NCBI RefSeq assembly: GCF_018831085.1
Contig: NZ_JAGPNM010000003.1
Coordinates: forward strand, 124,001 to 188,000
DNA length: 64,000 nt
Direction of reading: 5' to 3'
Origin: Rheinheimera oceanensis
Lineage (GTDB): Bacteria; Pseudomonadota; Gammaproteobacteria; Enterobacterales; Alteromonadaceae
Under the pieces are notes generated by a model that did no database searches, was not told the origin of the DNA, and saw only the letters and a list, made by a program, of their open reading frames with translations. The translations under genes and the position numbers were made by a program. Positions 33,181-42,217 of the stretch are shown here, piece after piece. Numbering within the stretch: the first letter of the stretch is position 1; each line of letters opens with the position of its first letter.

Positions 33181-34572
33181 TTACAGTGGCAGGTAGGGTG
33201 CCGGGTCTTGTTGTTTACCGTTTAGCAATAGCTCAAAGTGTAAATGCGGCCCTGTTACCCGGCCTGTAGCACCCATTTTGCCAACCGGCTGACCGGCTTC
33301 AACCGTTTGGCCCGCTACCACATAAAAGCCGTCCAGATGTGCGTATAAGGTTTGATAACCGTGGCCGTGGTCAATTAGTACTACCTTGCCGTACCGTTCA
33401 TGCAGGCTGGTGTCATCGGTAATTAATACCCGGCCTTTTTGCGCAGCCAGCACGGCAGTACCGGGCTGGGCTGCAAAATCCAGCCCCTGATGCGGGCGGT
33501 TATCACGAAACGGATGTTGCTCAGCATAAAATGAGTTAACCGGTACATTGTTAACAGGCAAATGCCATATTGCAGGTGGCGCAGTAAAATTAAGCCGGGC
33601 AATGGCGGTATTAAGCGCTACGGCGCTGCAACACAATATTAGGGCAATACGCCATTTTTGTCGCAGCGATACGGCAGCTACAGGTTTAAACAATTGTTGC
33701 AAACGTTGCTGATAAAATTGTTTATCTGTACTGGCTTGAACAAAGCCGGGCATCAGTTGCGGCGGTGTTTTGGGCTGATTTAGCGCTAAGCTGGCCAGCA
33801 AGGTTTGGCCATATAACACTGCGTGCTGCGGTTGTGCTGCCAGCACGGCGTTATCTACTGCCAGTTCTATGTTGCGGATAAAAGCAGCTTCCAGCTGCCG
33901 TAATACCGGGTTAAACCAGCACAAGGCTACCAATATACGCATAATAAGCAGTTGCTGTGGATCGCGCCGTTGCAGGTGCATCAGCTCATGGCTGATCAGC
34001 AATTGCCGCTGTTGTTCAGACATTTGCCAGATATAAGCAGGCACCACCAGTGTTAGCTTAAACCAGCCTGCAATAAAGGGGGATACTGCGGCTTCGGTTT
34101 GGCGCAGCGTGAAACGATTTGCCAAAGGGGCAATTTGCTGCAGTTGCGCTGCCGTAAACAGGCTGTCAGGTGCCAGCCTGGTACTATGGCGGATAAACTG
34201 CTGCAGTTGTTGCCATTGCCTGACAAGCCTTATCAGTTGTATAAGGCTTAGGGTAGCAATAAAAGCTAAGGCTATTTGCCAGTACAGCCCGGTATTGGCG
34301 GGGGTGCCAAGCAGGGCCGGATGCATAGGCTGTGCAGCTAATGTTTGCACTGAATACAGGGTGTCCTGTAGCAATACCGAGGGAATAGTCCAGTGTTGAT
34401 ACAGTTCCGGTAACGGCAGTAAGGGTAAAAAACCTAACGCCAGCAGCCACCAGTATAAAGCAGGCCACTGCTGCAAGGCGCGGCTTCTTTTAAGCAGCGG
34501 CTGGGTTATACCCCAAAGTACGGCAGACCAAAGCGTAGATAACAATAGTGAAATCAGCAGATGTTGTGCCAT
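33181..34572 (-). CDS. BlaR1-type M56 metallopeptidase fused to an M23 (LytM) endopeptidase
   Basis: A 463-residue fusion. The N-terminal half has membrane segments and the M56 zinc motif SHELMHL (His195, Glu196, His199), as in BlaR1/MecR1. A further membrane segment lies near residue 300 (IALILCCSAVALNTA). The C-terminal part is an M23 domain with HQGLDFA (His361, Asp365) and GPHLHFE (His443, His445). In BlaR1 the C-terminal part is a penicillin-binding sensor; here a peptidoglycan endopeptidase domain stands in that place. The repressor gene is immediately upstream with a 1-bp gap. The natural inference is cell-wall-linked signalling, or a regulated wall hydrolase; unproven. Confidence 0.85.
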   Translation of the reverse strand: MAQHLLISLLLSTLWSAVLWGITQPLLKRSRALQQWPALYWWLLALGFLPLLPLPELYQHWTIPSVLLQDTLYSVQTLAAQPMHPALLGTPANTGLYWQIALAFIATLSLIQLIRLVRQWQQLQQFIRHSTRLAPDSLFTAAQLQQIAPLANRFTLRQTEAAVSPFIAGWFKLTLVVPAYIWQMSEQQRQLLISHELMHLQRRDPQQLLIMRILVALCWFNPVLRQLEAAFIRNIELAVDNAVLAAQPQHAVLYGQTLLASLALNQPKTPPQLMPGFVQASTDKQFYQQRLQQLFKPVAAVSLRQKWRIALILCCSAVALNTAIARLNFTAPPAIWHLPVNNVPVNSFYAEQHPFRDNRPHQGLDFAAQPGTAVLAAQKGRVLITDDTSLHERYGKVVLIDHGHGYQTLYAHLDGFYVVAGQTVEAGQPVGKMGATGRVTGPHLHFELLLNGKQQDPAPYLPL

Positions 34573-34573
34573 A

Positions 34574-34987
34574 TCAGCTCTCGTTGTCTTTCATCGCAGT
34601 ATTTTTGGTTTGGGCATGCGCTGGCGAGGCTAATTCGGCCAGTAACTTTTCCAGATCCGCAATTTCGTCTGCATTAACCAGCTTACTGCTGGCAAACATG
34701 GCCACCGGTAACGGCTCGTTAAGCTCAAATACTCTTGTGGCAAAGTCCTGGGCAAAGGCAGCCAGTGTCGGCATTTTATCCAGCAAGGTGGTATAGCTGT
34801 TTTTATTAGCCATGGTTTCACAGGCGATAAACCCTTTATCGCCCATGCGCTCCAGCGTTTTACGGGTAGAGGAGTAGCCCCAGCTCAGAACCGTTGCCAG
34901 TTCATCATGGATTTCCCGTGCGGTAAGCGGCTGTTTCGCCCAGAGTAATTTAAGAATTTCCAGTTCAGGTGCGGTAGGTTGCTGCAT
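34574..34987 (-). CDS. BlaI/MecI/CopY-type transcriptional repressor
   Basis: A 137-residue winged-helix repressor. APELEILKLLWAKQPLTAREIHDEL and WGYSSTRKTLERMGDKGFI match the DNA-binding half of BlaI/MecI; the C-terminal half is for dimerisation. In known systems the M56 partner triggers cleavage of this repressor. The start at 34987 gives the conserved N-terminus; an upstream ATG at 35050 would run through the operator. The gene is followed by the M56-M23 gene after 1 bp, and two dyads lie upstream. Confidence 0.9.
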   Translation of the reverse strand: MQQPTAPELEILKLLWAKQPLTAREIHDELATVLSWGYSSTRKTLERMGDKGFIACETMANKNSYTTLLDKMPTLAAFAQDFATRVFELNEPLPVAMFASSKLVNADEIADLEKLLAELASPAHAQTKNTAMKDNES

Positions 34988-35025
34988 AGGGTGATAACTA
35001 TTCAGGTAATTAGTAACCTGAATGG

Positions 35026-35074
35026 TGCGACAGTTGTCGCAATAGATCAAGCTTTATTTGCGACAATTGTCGCA
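35026..35074. promoter_or_regulatory. Two BlaI-type operator dyads
   Basis: TGCGACAGTTGTCGCA (35026-35041) and TGCGACAATTGTCGCA (35059-35074) are inverted repeats with 7-bp identical arms TGCGACA/TGTCGCA. Centres are 33 bp apart, about three helical turns. They lie just upstream of the blaI-type gene and match the paired-dyad layout of BlaI/MecI operators, though with a different core. Confidence 0.85.
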
Positions 35075-35130
35075 GATTGCTGTTTCAGCAGCGGGATTAC
35101 TCCCGCTGCACTGGTAATGGCTATGGCAGG

Positions 35131-35988
35131 CTATCTGTCGTGATACAGCTCACAGGCTTCCAGCGTGTTTTCAACTAAACTGGCTACGGTCATCGGGCCT
35201 ACACCGCCCGGTACCGGCGTGATATAACGCGCGTGCTTTACTGCGGCGCCATATTCCACATCGCCTACCAGTTTGCCGGAATCTAGCCGGTTAATACCCA
35301 CATCAATAACCAGGGCGCCGGGTTTTACCCAATCTCCGGGGATAAACTCCGGCCGGCCTACTGCCACTACCAGTAAATCGGCGCGGCGTACCTGGGCTTC
35401 CAGGTTTTTGGTAAATTTATGACATACCGTTGTCGTGCAACCGGCCAGTAACAGTTCCAGCGCCATCGGCCGGCCAACAATGTTGGAGGCACCCACCACA
35501 ACCGCATCCATACCTTTTACATTAACGCCGGTACTTTGCAGCAGTGTCATAATGCCTTTAGGTGTGCAGGAGCGCAGCGCTGGCATGCGCTGTGCTAAAC
35601 GGCCGATATTGTAAGGGTGAAAGCCGTCGACGTCTTTGTGCGGGTTTATACGCTCTAAAATGGCAGAAGCATCTAAACCGGCGGGTAACGGCAGCTGCAC
35701 CAGAATGCCGTCTACAGTGTTGTCATTATTTAGGTTATCGATCAGCTCCAGCAGCTGTTGCTCGGTAGTGTCTGAGGGTAAATCGTAAGATACAGAATGA
35801 AAGCCAACTTCTTCACAGGCCTTACGTTTACTGCCTACATAAACCTGAGATGCCGGGTTTACACCTACCAGCACTACGGCTAAGCCCGGTGCTCTTTTAC
35901 CTGCTGCAACCCGGGCGCGAACCTGGGCGGCAACTTTATCTTTTGTTGCCTGGGCAACGGCTTTGCCATCAATAATTTGTGCTGTCAT
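35131..35988 (-). CDS. folD: Methylenetetrahydrofolate dehydrogenase/cyclohydrolase
   Basis: A 285-residue bifunctional enzyme that interconverts 5,10-methylene-, methenyl- and 10-formyl-tetrahydrofolate with NADP. It has the signatures [13 protein letters not shown] (catalytic Lys), [41 protein letters not shown] and DVGINR. The start is ATG at 35988, giving the usual length. A longer open frame to 36363 reads antisense through two tRNA genes and is not coding. It is divergent from the tRNA cluster. Confidence 0.97.
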   Translation of the reverse strand: MTAQIIDGKAVAQATKDKVAAQVRARVAAGKRAPGLAVVLVGVNPASQVYVGSKRKACEEVGFHSVSYDLPSDTTEQQLLELIDNLNNDNTVDGILVQLPLPAGLDASAILERINPHKDVDGFHPYNIGRLAQRMPALRSCTPKGIMTLLQSTGVNVKGMDAVVVGASNIVGRPMALELLLAGCTTTVCHKFTKNLEAQVRRADLLVVAVGRPEFIPGDWVKPGALVIDVGINRLDSGKLVGDVEYGAAVKHARYITPVPGGVGPMTVASLVENTLEACELYHDR

Positions 35989-36119
35989 TTGCTTACGTCT
36001 CTGCCATGATTTTACTGCGGCATATTTTCGCACAGCTACCCGCAGAACTCCATCCTGCAATGCCCGTGGCACAATAGGTTCAAATAATAGGCAATCAGTT
36101 GATTTGTGCAAAAAAAGGT

Positions 36120-36148
36120 TTGACGCTATTGCTGGGCGGCTGTAATAT
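36120..36148 (+). promoter_or_regulatory. tRNA cluster promoter
   Basis: TTGACG and TAATAT are 17 bp apart and are followed by a GC-rich stretch (CCGCCCCG), the kind of discriminator found at stringently controlled stable-RNA promoters. It precedes the first tRNA by 29 bp. Confidence 0.65.
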
Positions 36149-36177
36149 TCCGCCCCGTTGCAGCAGTGCAGCGAAGT

Positions 36178-36254
36178 CGGTGATTGGCGCAGCTTGGTAG
36201 CGCACTTGGTTTGGGTCCAAGGGGTCGCAGGTTCAAATCCTGCATCACCGACCA
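36178..36254 (+). tRNA. tRNA-Pro (TGG), copy 1
   Basis: 77 bases with encoded CCA. The acceptor stem CGGTGAT pairs with ATCACCG. The anticodon stem CTTGG/CCAAG encloses TTTGGGT, giving anticodon TGG. The T-arm is CGCAGGTTCAAATCCTGC. First of a four-tRNA cluster and identical to the fourth. Confidence 0.97.
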
Positions 36255-36285
36255 TTAATATACAGCTTGGTAGGGTTTCGATTGT

Positions 36286-36362
<77 letters not shown>

Positions 36363-36386
36363 TAACAAGCGCAAGACAGTTTCAGT

Positions 36387-36463
36387 GGTGGTTGTAGCTC
36401 AGTTGGTAGAGCCCCGGATTGTGATTCCGGTTGTCGTGGGTTCGAGCCCCATCATCCACCCCA
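36387..36463 (+). tRNA. tRNA-His (GTG)
   Basis: The anticodon stem CCGGA/TCCGG encloses TTGTGAT, giving anticodon GTG. A G at 36387 would be the extra G-1 typical of tRNA-His, opposite C73. The acceptor GTGGTTG/CATCCAC has one T:T mismatch at the fifth pair. CCA is encoded. Confidence 0.95.
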
Positions 36464-36484
36464 TCTTTCTCAGAGTTTTATAGT

Positions 36485-36561
36485 CGGTGATTGGCGCAGC
36501 TTGGTAGCGCACTTGGTTTGGGTCCAAGGGGTCGCAGGTTCAAATCCTGCATCACCGACCA
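36485..36561 (+). tRNA. tRNA-Pro (TGG), copy 2
   Basis: Identical across all 77 bases to the copy at 36178-36254, including the preceding T. This indicates a recent duplication or gene conversion within the cluster. Confidence 0.97.
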
Positions 36562-36580
36562 TTCCCCCTAAGCTAAATAA

Positions 36581-36644
36581 GCACACTTGGTTTGGGTACT
36601 CTTAATCCCACGGGCCGCAGGTTCAGATCCTGCATCACCGACCA
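36581..36644 (+). pseudogene. Degenerate third tRNA-Pro copy
   Basis: The segment contains CACTTGGTTTGGGT from the anticodon arm and GCAGGTTCAGATCCTGC followed by ATCACCGACCA from the T-arm and acceptor 3' end. The 5' acceptor strand, D-arm and the 3' side of the anticodon stem are missing or scrambled. The spacer after it (CTAAGTTAAATAA) repeats the spacer after copy 2 (CTAAGCTAAATAA), so copy and spacer were duplicated together. Confidence 0.85.
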
Positions 36645-36655
36645 TTCTCCCTAAG

Positions 36656-36680
36656 TTAAATAAAGCTTTCCTTTATTTAA
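36656..36680 (+). terminator. AT-rich hairpin after the tRNA cluster
   Basis: TTAAATAAAG and CTTTATTTAA form a 10-bp stem with a 5-base loop. It may mark the end of the tRNA transcript, but no clean T-run follows. Confidence 0.4.
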
Positions 36681-36797
36681 AGCTAATACGTTTAGCTGCA
36701 TTTATCTTTGATCAATTATCAAATAATAAAATCCGGTTCCCAAATCCTTAAATCTTATTGTATGCTGCTATTTAATATCAGATTAAGGATGATTATC

Positions 36798-37298
36798 TTG
36801 ATAATTGCAGAAACCCCGCGTTTACGTATCCGGCATCTTACGGCGGCAGACGCTGCTTTTACCTGCCAGTTATTAAATGAACCGTCGTTTATTGAAAATA
36901 TTGCTGATCGCGGTGTGCGTTCAAAGCTGGATGCTTTGCATTATTTAGCCGAAGGGCCAATAAAAAGTTATCAGCAGCATGGCTATGGTTTATTTCTGGT
37001 GGAAACCAGTGATACTAAAATACCTATAGGGTTTTGTGGCCTGCTGTTTCGTGATTATCTGCAGGAAACTGATATTGGCTTTGCGTTTGTACCTCAGTTC
37101 TGGGGCAAGGGGTATGCGCTGGAAGCCGCCTCCGCTGTGCTGCATTTTGGCTATCAGAAGGTTAAACTCAAACGTATTGTTGGCCTTGTCAGTGCAGGTA
37201 ATCTTCCATCAATTAAAGTGTTAACCCGTTTAGGCCTGAGTTTTGAGAAAGTCGTGCAGGTTCAGCCGTCATTAAAAGAAGTTCAGCTGTATTCCTGA
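36798..37298 (+). CDS. GNAT family N-acetyltransferase (RimJ/RimL-like)
   Basis: A protein of about 166 residues starting AETPRLRIRHLTAADAAF, the usual opening of RimJ/RimL-type acetyltransferases. The acetyl-CoA loop is FVPQFWGKGYALEAASAVLHFGY and the C-terminal motif is NLPSIKVLTRLGL. The substrate is unknown. TTG at 36798 has AAGGA at an 8-base distance, so it is preferred; ATG at 36789 sits directly on that site and is the alternative. It stands alone between the tRNA cluster and proB. Confidence 0.85.
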   Translation: MIIAETPRLRIRHLTAADAAFTCQLLNEPSFIENIADRGVRSKLDALHYLAEGPIKSYQQHGYGLFLVETSDTKIPIGFCGLLFRDYLQETDIGFAFVPQFWGKGYALEAASAVLHFGYQKVKLKRIVGLVSAGNLPSIKVLTRLGLSFEKVVQVQPSLKEVQLYS

Positions 37299-37441
37299 AC
37301 GCTAACAGAAATGTAATTTAATTACAGATTGAGCGGCTTTTTACAGCTTGAGCATTATGAATGATAGGTATTCATAATGTTTATAGTGTAATTTTTTCAG
37401 TTGTTTATGTGTAATGTGTCCCGATCTTTGTTTTCCTAAAT

Positions 37442-37474
37442 TGTAACCCAGGTGGAACCAGGTTACAGTTTTTG
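37442..37474 (+). terminator. Hairpin with short T-run before proB
   Basis: TGTAACC (37442-37448) and GGTTACA (37461-37467) form a stem and are followed by GTTTTTG. It could end the acetyltransferase transcript, act as an attenuator for proBA, or be a dimeric binding site. Confidence 0.4.
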
Positions 37475-37509
37475 CTAGTATAGCCGCCGGAACAACCATT
37501 GGAGGAGTT

Positions 37510-38631
37510 ATGATTAACCCATCCTGGCGGCGGGTCGTGCTGAAAGTTGGCAGTGCCCTGATAGCGCCGGAAAACCAGGGGTGTAGCGAACAGTTCCTGC
37601 GTCCCATCGCTGAATTTATCCGGCAGTGCCGGTTACAGGGTCTTGAAGTGATCCTGGTGTCATCAGGTAGTGTGGCTGCTGGCCGCCATCATTTTAATTT
37701 TCAACATCAACGGGTTCCTATCGCACTAAAACGGGCGATGGCAGCTGTTGGCCAGAATCAGCTGATGAATTTCTGGAGCCGGTGTTTTGACTTTCCTTGT
37801 GCGCAGGTTTTACTTACTCACGGTGATTTAAGTGATCGTGTGCGCCATGTTAATATTCAAAACACGCTAAAGCGGTTGCTGGATCATCAGATACTGCCTA
37901 TCGTCAACGAAAACGATACGATAGCCACCGATGAACTGAAAGTAGGCGATAATGACAATCTGGCTGCTATGGTGGCCACAGTTGCTAACGCTGATGCGTT
38001 GATTATTTGTTCTGATGTTGATGGTTTATACACTGCAGATCCGAACAAAGACCCAACAGCCAGCCTGATCCCCGAAGTGCGTATTATTGACCAGCGTATT
38101 TATGCTCTGGCAGGAGGTGCATCATCTAAAGTGGGTACCGGCGGTATGTATACCAAAATTGAAGCGGCAGAGAAAGCAGCTGCACATGGTATAGACACCG
38201 TTATTATTGACGGCCACAAACCTAACGGTTTTCAGTGTATTTTAGCGGGTAAAAATCCTGGCACCATTTTTTATGGTCATGCCAAGCCTCTACCGGCTAA
38301 AAAACATTGGGTGCGGCACACTCTCAGAGCCAAAGGTGAAATTTGGGTTGATGATGGCTGTGTTGAAGCCTTATGCCGCCAGGGCGCTTCATTATTGTGT
38401 AGCGGTATAGTTGATATTAGCGGTGAGTTTGATTCAGGTGATGCCGTTCTAGTACGCAGTGCATCAGGCAAACGCAAAATTGCTAAAGGTGTCAGCCGGT
38501 TTAGTGCCAGCGAGTTGTTTTCTATTAAAGGCCAGCAAAGCCGCGATATAGCTTCTTGCCTTGGCTATTGCCCGACAGGCAGCAATGCCGTGATCCATCG
38601 CAGCGAAATGATGTTACTGGAGAGAATATGA
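37510..38631 (+). CDS. proB: Glutamate 5-kinase
   Basis: A 373-residue enzyme that phosphorylates glutamate to start proline synthesis. The amino acid kinase domain shows VVLKVGSALI, VILVSSGSVAAG, PIVNENDTIA and VGDNDNLAAMVA, and the GTGGMYTKIEAAEKAA segment. A C-terminal PUA domain lies at residues ~280-365. Start preceded by GGAGG at good spacing. The stop overlaps the proA start by ATGA. Confidence 0.96.
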   Translation: MINPSWRRVVLKVGSALIAPENQGCSEQFLRPIAEFIRQCRLQGLEVILVSSGSVAAGRHHFNFQHQRVPIALKRAMAAVGQNQLMNFWSRCFDFPCAQVLLTHGDLSDRVRHVNIQNTLKRLLDHQILPIVNENDTIATDELKVGDNDNLAAMVATVANADALIICSDVDGLYTADPNKDPTASLIPEVRIIDQRIYALAGGASSKVGTGGMYTKIEAAEKAAAHGIDTVIIDGHKPNGFQCILAGKNPGTIFYGHAKPLPAKKHWVRHTLRAKGEIWVDDGCVEALCRQGASLLCSGIVDISGEFDSGDAVLVRSASGKRKIAKGVSRFSASELFSIKGQQSRDIASCLGYCPTGSNAVIHRSEMMLLERI

Positions 38632-39881
38632 GTACCGATGTTGCGGCAACGATAGCCGCTAAAGCGTCAGAAGCAGCTAAAGCTGTAGCAAATTTGACGA
38701 CAGAGCAGAAAAATTTTGTCCTGCAGAGTATGGCAAACCATATCCGTAATGCCAGCGCTGCAATACTTGAAGCGAATAAAGATGAAGTTGCCACCGCCAG
38801 TGCTAATGGTACCAGTGCTGCTATGCTTGACCGTTTAACGCTAAACCATGAGCGTATTGATGCCATGGCCAAAGCTATCGAGCAAATTATTGCCTTGCCG
38901 GATCCGGTTGGCGCAACGCGGCATATCGAGCAGCGGCCAAACGGTATTAATATCGAAAAACGTCGTATAGCACTGGGTGTTATTTGCATGATTTATGAAG
39001 CCCGGCCCAATGTTACCGCTGATGCCGGTGCTTTATGCTTCAAATCCGGTAATGCGGTTATTCTGCGCTGTGGCCGTGAGGCTATTCAAACCAGCCTGGC
39101 TATTGCTGCCGCAATGCAACAAGCGCTGCGTGAACATCAGCTACCGGATGAAGTCATAAGCATAGTACCGGAACCTGATCGTGATTTAATGCTGGCACTG
39201 TTAAAGCAGGATCAATATATCGATTTGGTGATCCCGCGTGGTGGCGAAGGGTTAATTCGTTTTGTTACCGAGCACAGCCGTATTCCGGTGATTCAGCACT
39301 ATAAAGGTGTATGTCATCTGTATGTAGATCAAAGCGCAGATTTAACCATGGCGCTGGAGTTATTGCTTAACGGTAAAGTGCAGCGCCCCGGTGTTTGTAA
39401 CGCACTTGAAGGTTTATTGGTCAATCAGCATATTGCGGCTGATTTTTTGCCTATGGTAGCCAGCGCCCTGGCGCGGCACGATGTTATCGTACATGCCTGT
39501 AAAGCCAGTATTGGCTACTTTCACCAGGCTCAACCAATAGCTGATAACGAATTTGGGCAGGAATATCTGGCGCCGGAAATTGCTATCAGAGTTGTTGACG
39601 ATCTGAACGCCGCCATGGCGCATATTGACCAGTTTGGCAGCCAGCACACCGAAGTTATTTGTACCAGCGATCAGGCTAATGCAGAGCGTTTTATCCGTCA
39701 GGTAGATTCTGCTGTAGTTATGCATAACGCCTCATCACGCTTCTCTGATGGTGGCGAGTTAGGCTTAGGTGCAGAGATTGGTATTTCTACCAGCAAGTTA
39801 CATGCTTATGGCCCTATGGGGCTTGAGGCACTCACCACTGAAAAATACGTGGTAACCGGCAGTGGCCAGACCCGTAGTTAA
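38628..39881 (+). CDS. proA: Gamma-glutamyl phosphate reductase
   Basis: A 417-residue NADPH-dependent enzyme making glutamate-5-semialdehyde, the second proline step. Typical motifs are GVICMIYEARPNVTADAGALCFKSGNAVILR, IPRGGEGLIRFV and the catalytic Cys in QRPGVCNALE. The start at 38628 overlaps the proB stop by ATGA, matching the family N-terminus; a longer upstream frame is out of keeping. A terminator follows 24 bp after the stop. Confidence 0.97.
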   Translation: MSTDVAATIAAKASEAAKAVANLTTEQKNFVLQSMANHIRNASAAILEANKDEVATASANGTSAAMLDRLTLNHERIDAMAKAIEQIIALPDPVGATRHIEQRPNGINIEKRRIALGVICMIYEARPNVTADAGALCFKSGNAVILRCGREAIQTSLAIAAAMQQALREHQLPDEVISIVPEPDRDLMLALLKQDQYIDLVIPRGGEGLIRFVTEHSRIPVIQHYKGVCHLYVDQSADLTMALELLLNGKVQRPGVCNALEGLLVNQHIAADFLPMVASALARHDVIVHACKASIGYFHQAQPIADNEFGQEYLAPEIAIRVVDDLNAAMAHIDQFGSQHTEVICTSDQANAERFIRQVDSAVVMHNASSRFSDGGELGLGAEIGISTSKLHAYGPMGLEALTTEKYVVTGSGQTRS

Positions 39882-39904
39882 CGGCTGCAGCAGAGGAAAA
39901 AATC

Positions 39905-39948
39905 AACGCAGCATATAGTAATTTATTGACTATGCTGCGTTTTTTATT
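39905..39948 (+). terminator. Intrinsic terminator after proA
   Basis: ACGCAGCATA (39906-39915) pairs with TATGCTGCGT (39931-39940), followed by TTTTTATTTT. Confidence 0.85.
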
Positions 39949-39986
39949 TTGTCCTGTACAAGGCTCAGGACGGCCTTGTTAAGGGC

Positions 39987-40015
39987 TCGACGTCAGACAT
40001 TTACCCCGCTATAAT
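39987..40015 (+). promoter_or_regulatory. Putative sigma-70 promoter of tig
   Basis: TCGACG and a consensus -10 TATAAT (40010-40015) are 17 bp apart. The leader to the tig start is about 100 bases. Confidence 0.6.
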
Positions 40016-40121
40016 GCCGCGTCCTATTTTATAACAGGTCTGGTTCAGTGCTGCGTTTTGATACCAGATCACACTAGTAAGGCGTTCATTACACGCCCGT
40101 TTTTGAATTTGAGGTAACAAG

Positions 40122-41432
40122 ATGCAAGTTTCTGTGGAAACCACTCAGGGTTTAGAGCGCCAAGTAACGATCACTGTCCCGGCCGACAAAATTGATGCAG
40201 AAGTAAAGAGCCGTTTACGTGATCTGGCCAAACGTCAGCGTATCGACGGTTTCCGTCCGGGCAAAGCGCCGGTAACACTGATCCAGAAGCGTTATGGCCT
40301 GGCGGTATTGCAGGAAGTTGCCGGTGAGCAAATGCAGCGTCATTTTTACGATGCCATTATTGCCAACAAACTGACTCCGGCAGGTGCACCAACTTTTGCT
40401 CCCGGCCAACTGGAGCAGGGTAAAGATTTAGAATTTAAAGCTACTTTTGAAGTGTATCCGGAAGTTGAAGTTAAAAACCTGGATAAAATCGAAGTGAACA
40501 AGCCGGTTGTTGAGATTGCTGATGCTGATTTAGACAAGATGCTGGATACCTTGCGTAAGCAACACGCAAAGTGGGAAGCGAAAAAAGGCAAAGCCGCTAC
40601 CGGTGATCGCGTAATCATCGACTTCGTTGGTTCTATCGACGGTGAAGAGTTTGAAGGCGGCAAAGCCACTAACTTTACCTTAGAGCTGGGCCAGGGCCGG
40701 ATGATCCCGGGTTTTGAAGACGGTATCATCGGCAAAAAAGCCGGTGAGCAAGTAACTGTTGATGTAACTTTCCCGGAAGAATACCACGCCGAGAATTTAA
40801 AAGGTAAGGCGGCCAGCTTTGCCGTTACAGTAAACACCGTAGAGCAACAGGTACTGCCTGAACTGACCGACGAATTTGCAACCTTGTTTGGTTTAGAAAC
40901 CGCCACTGTTGATGCACTGAAAGTTGAAGTGCGTAAAAACATGGAGCGTGAACTGAACCAGAATATTAAAGCTAAAGTAAAAGATCAGGTTATCAAAGGT
41001 TTATTAGCCAATAACGAAGTAGAGGTGCCACAAGCACTGATTGCAGGCGAAGTAGACGTACTGCGTAAACAGGCGCTGCAGCGTTTTGGTAATAATGTGG
41101 ATCCTAAGCAGTTACCGGAATTGCCAGCGTCATTGTTTGAAGAGCAGGCTAAAGATCGCGTAAGAGTAGGTTTGTTGCTGGGTGAAGTGATCAAAACCAA
41201 CGAACTGAAAGTAGACGACAAAAAGGTTCAGGCATTAATTGAAACTGTCGCTTCTGCTTATGAAGACCCGCAAGAAGTGGTACAGTACTACAACAGCAAC
41301 AAAGAGCTGTTACAAAGCATGCGCAATGTAGCACTGGAAGAGCAAGCCATTGAAGTTATTCTGGCCAGCGCTAAAGTGACTGAACAAAAAGCGGCTTTTG
41401 ACGAGATAATGAACCCGCAAGCTGCCAACTAA
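40122..41432 (+). CDS. tig: Trigger factor
   Basis: A 436-residue ribosome-bound chaperone and prolyl isomerase. The N-terminal ribosome-binding domain carries the signature GFRPGKAP (residues ~44-51). The FKBP-type domain is at ~150-245 ([36 protein letters not shown]). The C-terminal arms are helical. It opens the tig-clpP-clpX-lon run conserved in most gammaproteobacteria. Confidence 0.98.
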   Translation: MQVSVETTQGLERQVTITVPADKIDAEVKSRLRDLAKRQRIDGFRPGKAPVTLIQKRYGLAVLQEVAGEQMQRHFYDAIIANKLTPAGAPTFAPGQLEQGKDLEFKATFEVYPEVEVKNLDKIEVNKPVVEIADADLDKMLDTLRKQHAKWEAKKGKAATGDRVIIDFVGSIDGEEFEGGKATNFTLELGQGRMIPGFEDGIIGKKAGEQVTVDVTFPEEYHAENLKGKAASFAVTVNTVEQQVLPELTDEFATLFGLETATVDALKVEVRKNMERELNQNIKAKVKDQVIKGLLANNEVEVPQALIAGEVDVLRKQALQRFGNNVDPKQLPELPASLFEEQAKDRVRVGLLLGEVIKTNELKVDDKKVQALIETVASAYEDPQEVVQYYNSNKELLQSMRNVALEEQAIEVILASAKVTEQKAAFDEIMNPQAAN

Positions 41433-41460
41433 CGTTGACTTATTTTGGCTTGACGGCTTT

Positions 41461-41496
41461 AATGGCTCGGACAACAGTTCGGGCCATTTTATTTTC
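41461..41496 (+). terminator. Terminator-like hairpin after tig
   Basis: AATGGCTCG pairs with CGGGCCATT (one T:G pair), followed by TTATTTT. Confidence 0.7.
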
Positions 41497-41538
41497 TGCA
41501 ACAGCAAAACCCAGCCATTTAAAAGGGAACTCTGAAAT

Positions 41539-42162
41539 ATGTCTATGCCGCAACATTTAAATGACATAGTAAACGCTTTGGTACCAATCGTTATTGAGCA
41601 AACAGCTAAAGGCGAGCGGTCGTTCGATATCTACTCACGCCTGTTGAAAGAGCGGGTTATTTTCTTAACCGGTCAGGTCGAAGATCACATGGCCAACCTG
41701 ATTGTGGCGCAATTATTGTTCTTAGAATCAGAAAATCCGGAAAAAGACATCTATATTTATATTAATTCTCCGGGTGGCTCTGTTACCGCAGGTTTGTCAA
41801 TTTATGACACCATGCGCTATATCAAGCCGGATATTGCCACTGTTTGTGTGGGCCAGGCAGCCAGTATGGGCGCGTTTTTATTGTCTGGTGGCACTAAAGG
41901 TAAGCGTTATTGTTTACCTAATGCACGGGTGATGATTCACCAGCCGTTAGGTGGTTTTCAGGGCCAGGCGACTGATTTTGAAATTCATGCCCGTGAAATT
42001 TTAAGCATTAAAGAAAAATTAAACCGCTTAATGGCCGAGCACTGTGATCAAAGTTATGAGAAGGTTTGCAAAGATACTGAGCGTGATAACTTCTTAAGTG
42101 CACAGCAAGCCTTGGATTATGGCCTGGTAGATGCCATATTAACCAATAGAGAAACGAAGTAA
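41539..42162 (+). CDS. clpP: ATP-dependent Clp protease proteolytic subunit
   Basis: A 207-residue serine protease that forms the ClpXP/ClpAP chamber. The catalytic Ser109 lies in [11 protein letters not shown] and His134 in MIHQPLGG; the segment [11 protein letters not shown] is also diagnostic. A short N-terminal propeptide is expected. It is 55 bp upstream of clpX with a hairpin in the spacer. Confidence 0.98.
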   Translation: MSMPQHLNDIVNALVPIVIEQTAKGERSFDIYSRLLKERVIFLTGQVEDHMANLIVAQLLFLESENPEKDIYIYINSPGGSVTAGLSIYDTMRYIKPDIATVCVGQAASMGAFLLSGGTKGKRYCLPNARVMIHQPLGGFQGQATDFEIHAREILSIKEKLNRLMAEHCDQSYEKVCKDTERDNFLSAQQALDYGLVDAILTNRETK

Positions 42163-42171
42163 TCATTTTAG

Positions 42172-42194
42172 GCAGCTCTGCATTACAGAGCTGC
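42172..42194 (+). other. Hairpin between clpP and clpX
   Basis: GCAGCTCTG and CAGAGCTGC form a perfect 9-bp stem with loop CATTA. No T-run follows, so it may be an mRNA processing or stability element that lets clpP and clpX levels differ. Confidence 0.6.
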
Positions 42195-42217
42195 ACCGTA
42201 GTGAAAGAGGTAGTTAC

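Noticed and set aside
33181..35074. Beta-lactam resistance operon
   Set aside because: There is a BlaI-type repressor and an M56 protease, but no penicillin-binding sensor domain and no beta-lactamase gene nearby.
6214..35130. Prophage or integrative conjugative element
   Set aside because: No phage structural, integrase, relaxase or conjugation genes are seen. The only mobile genes are RAYT.
40346..40942. 198-codon open frame antisense to tig
   Set aside because: It is Ser/Ala-rich shadow sequence opposite a strongly conserved gene, with no recognisable domain and no ribosome site.
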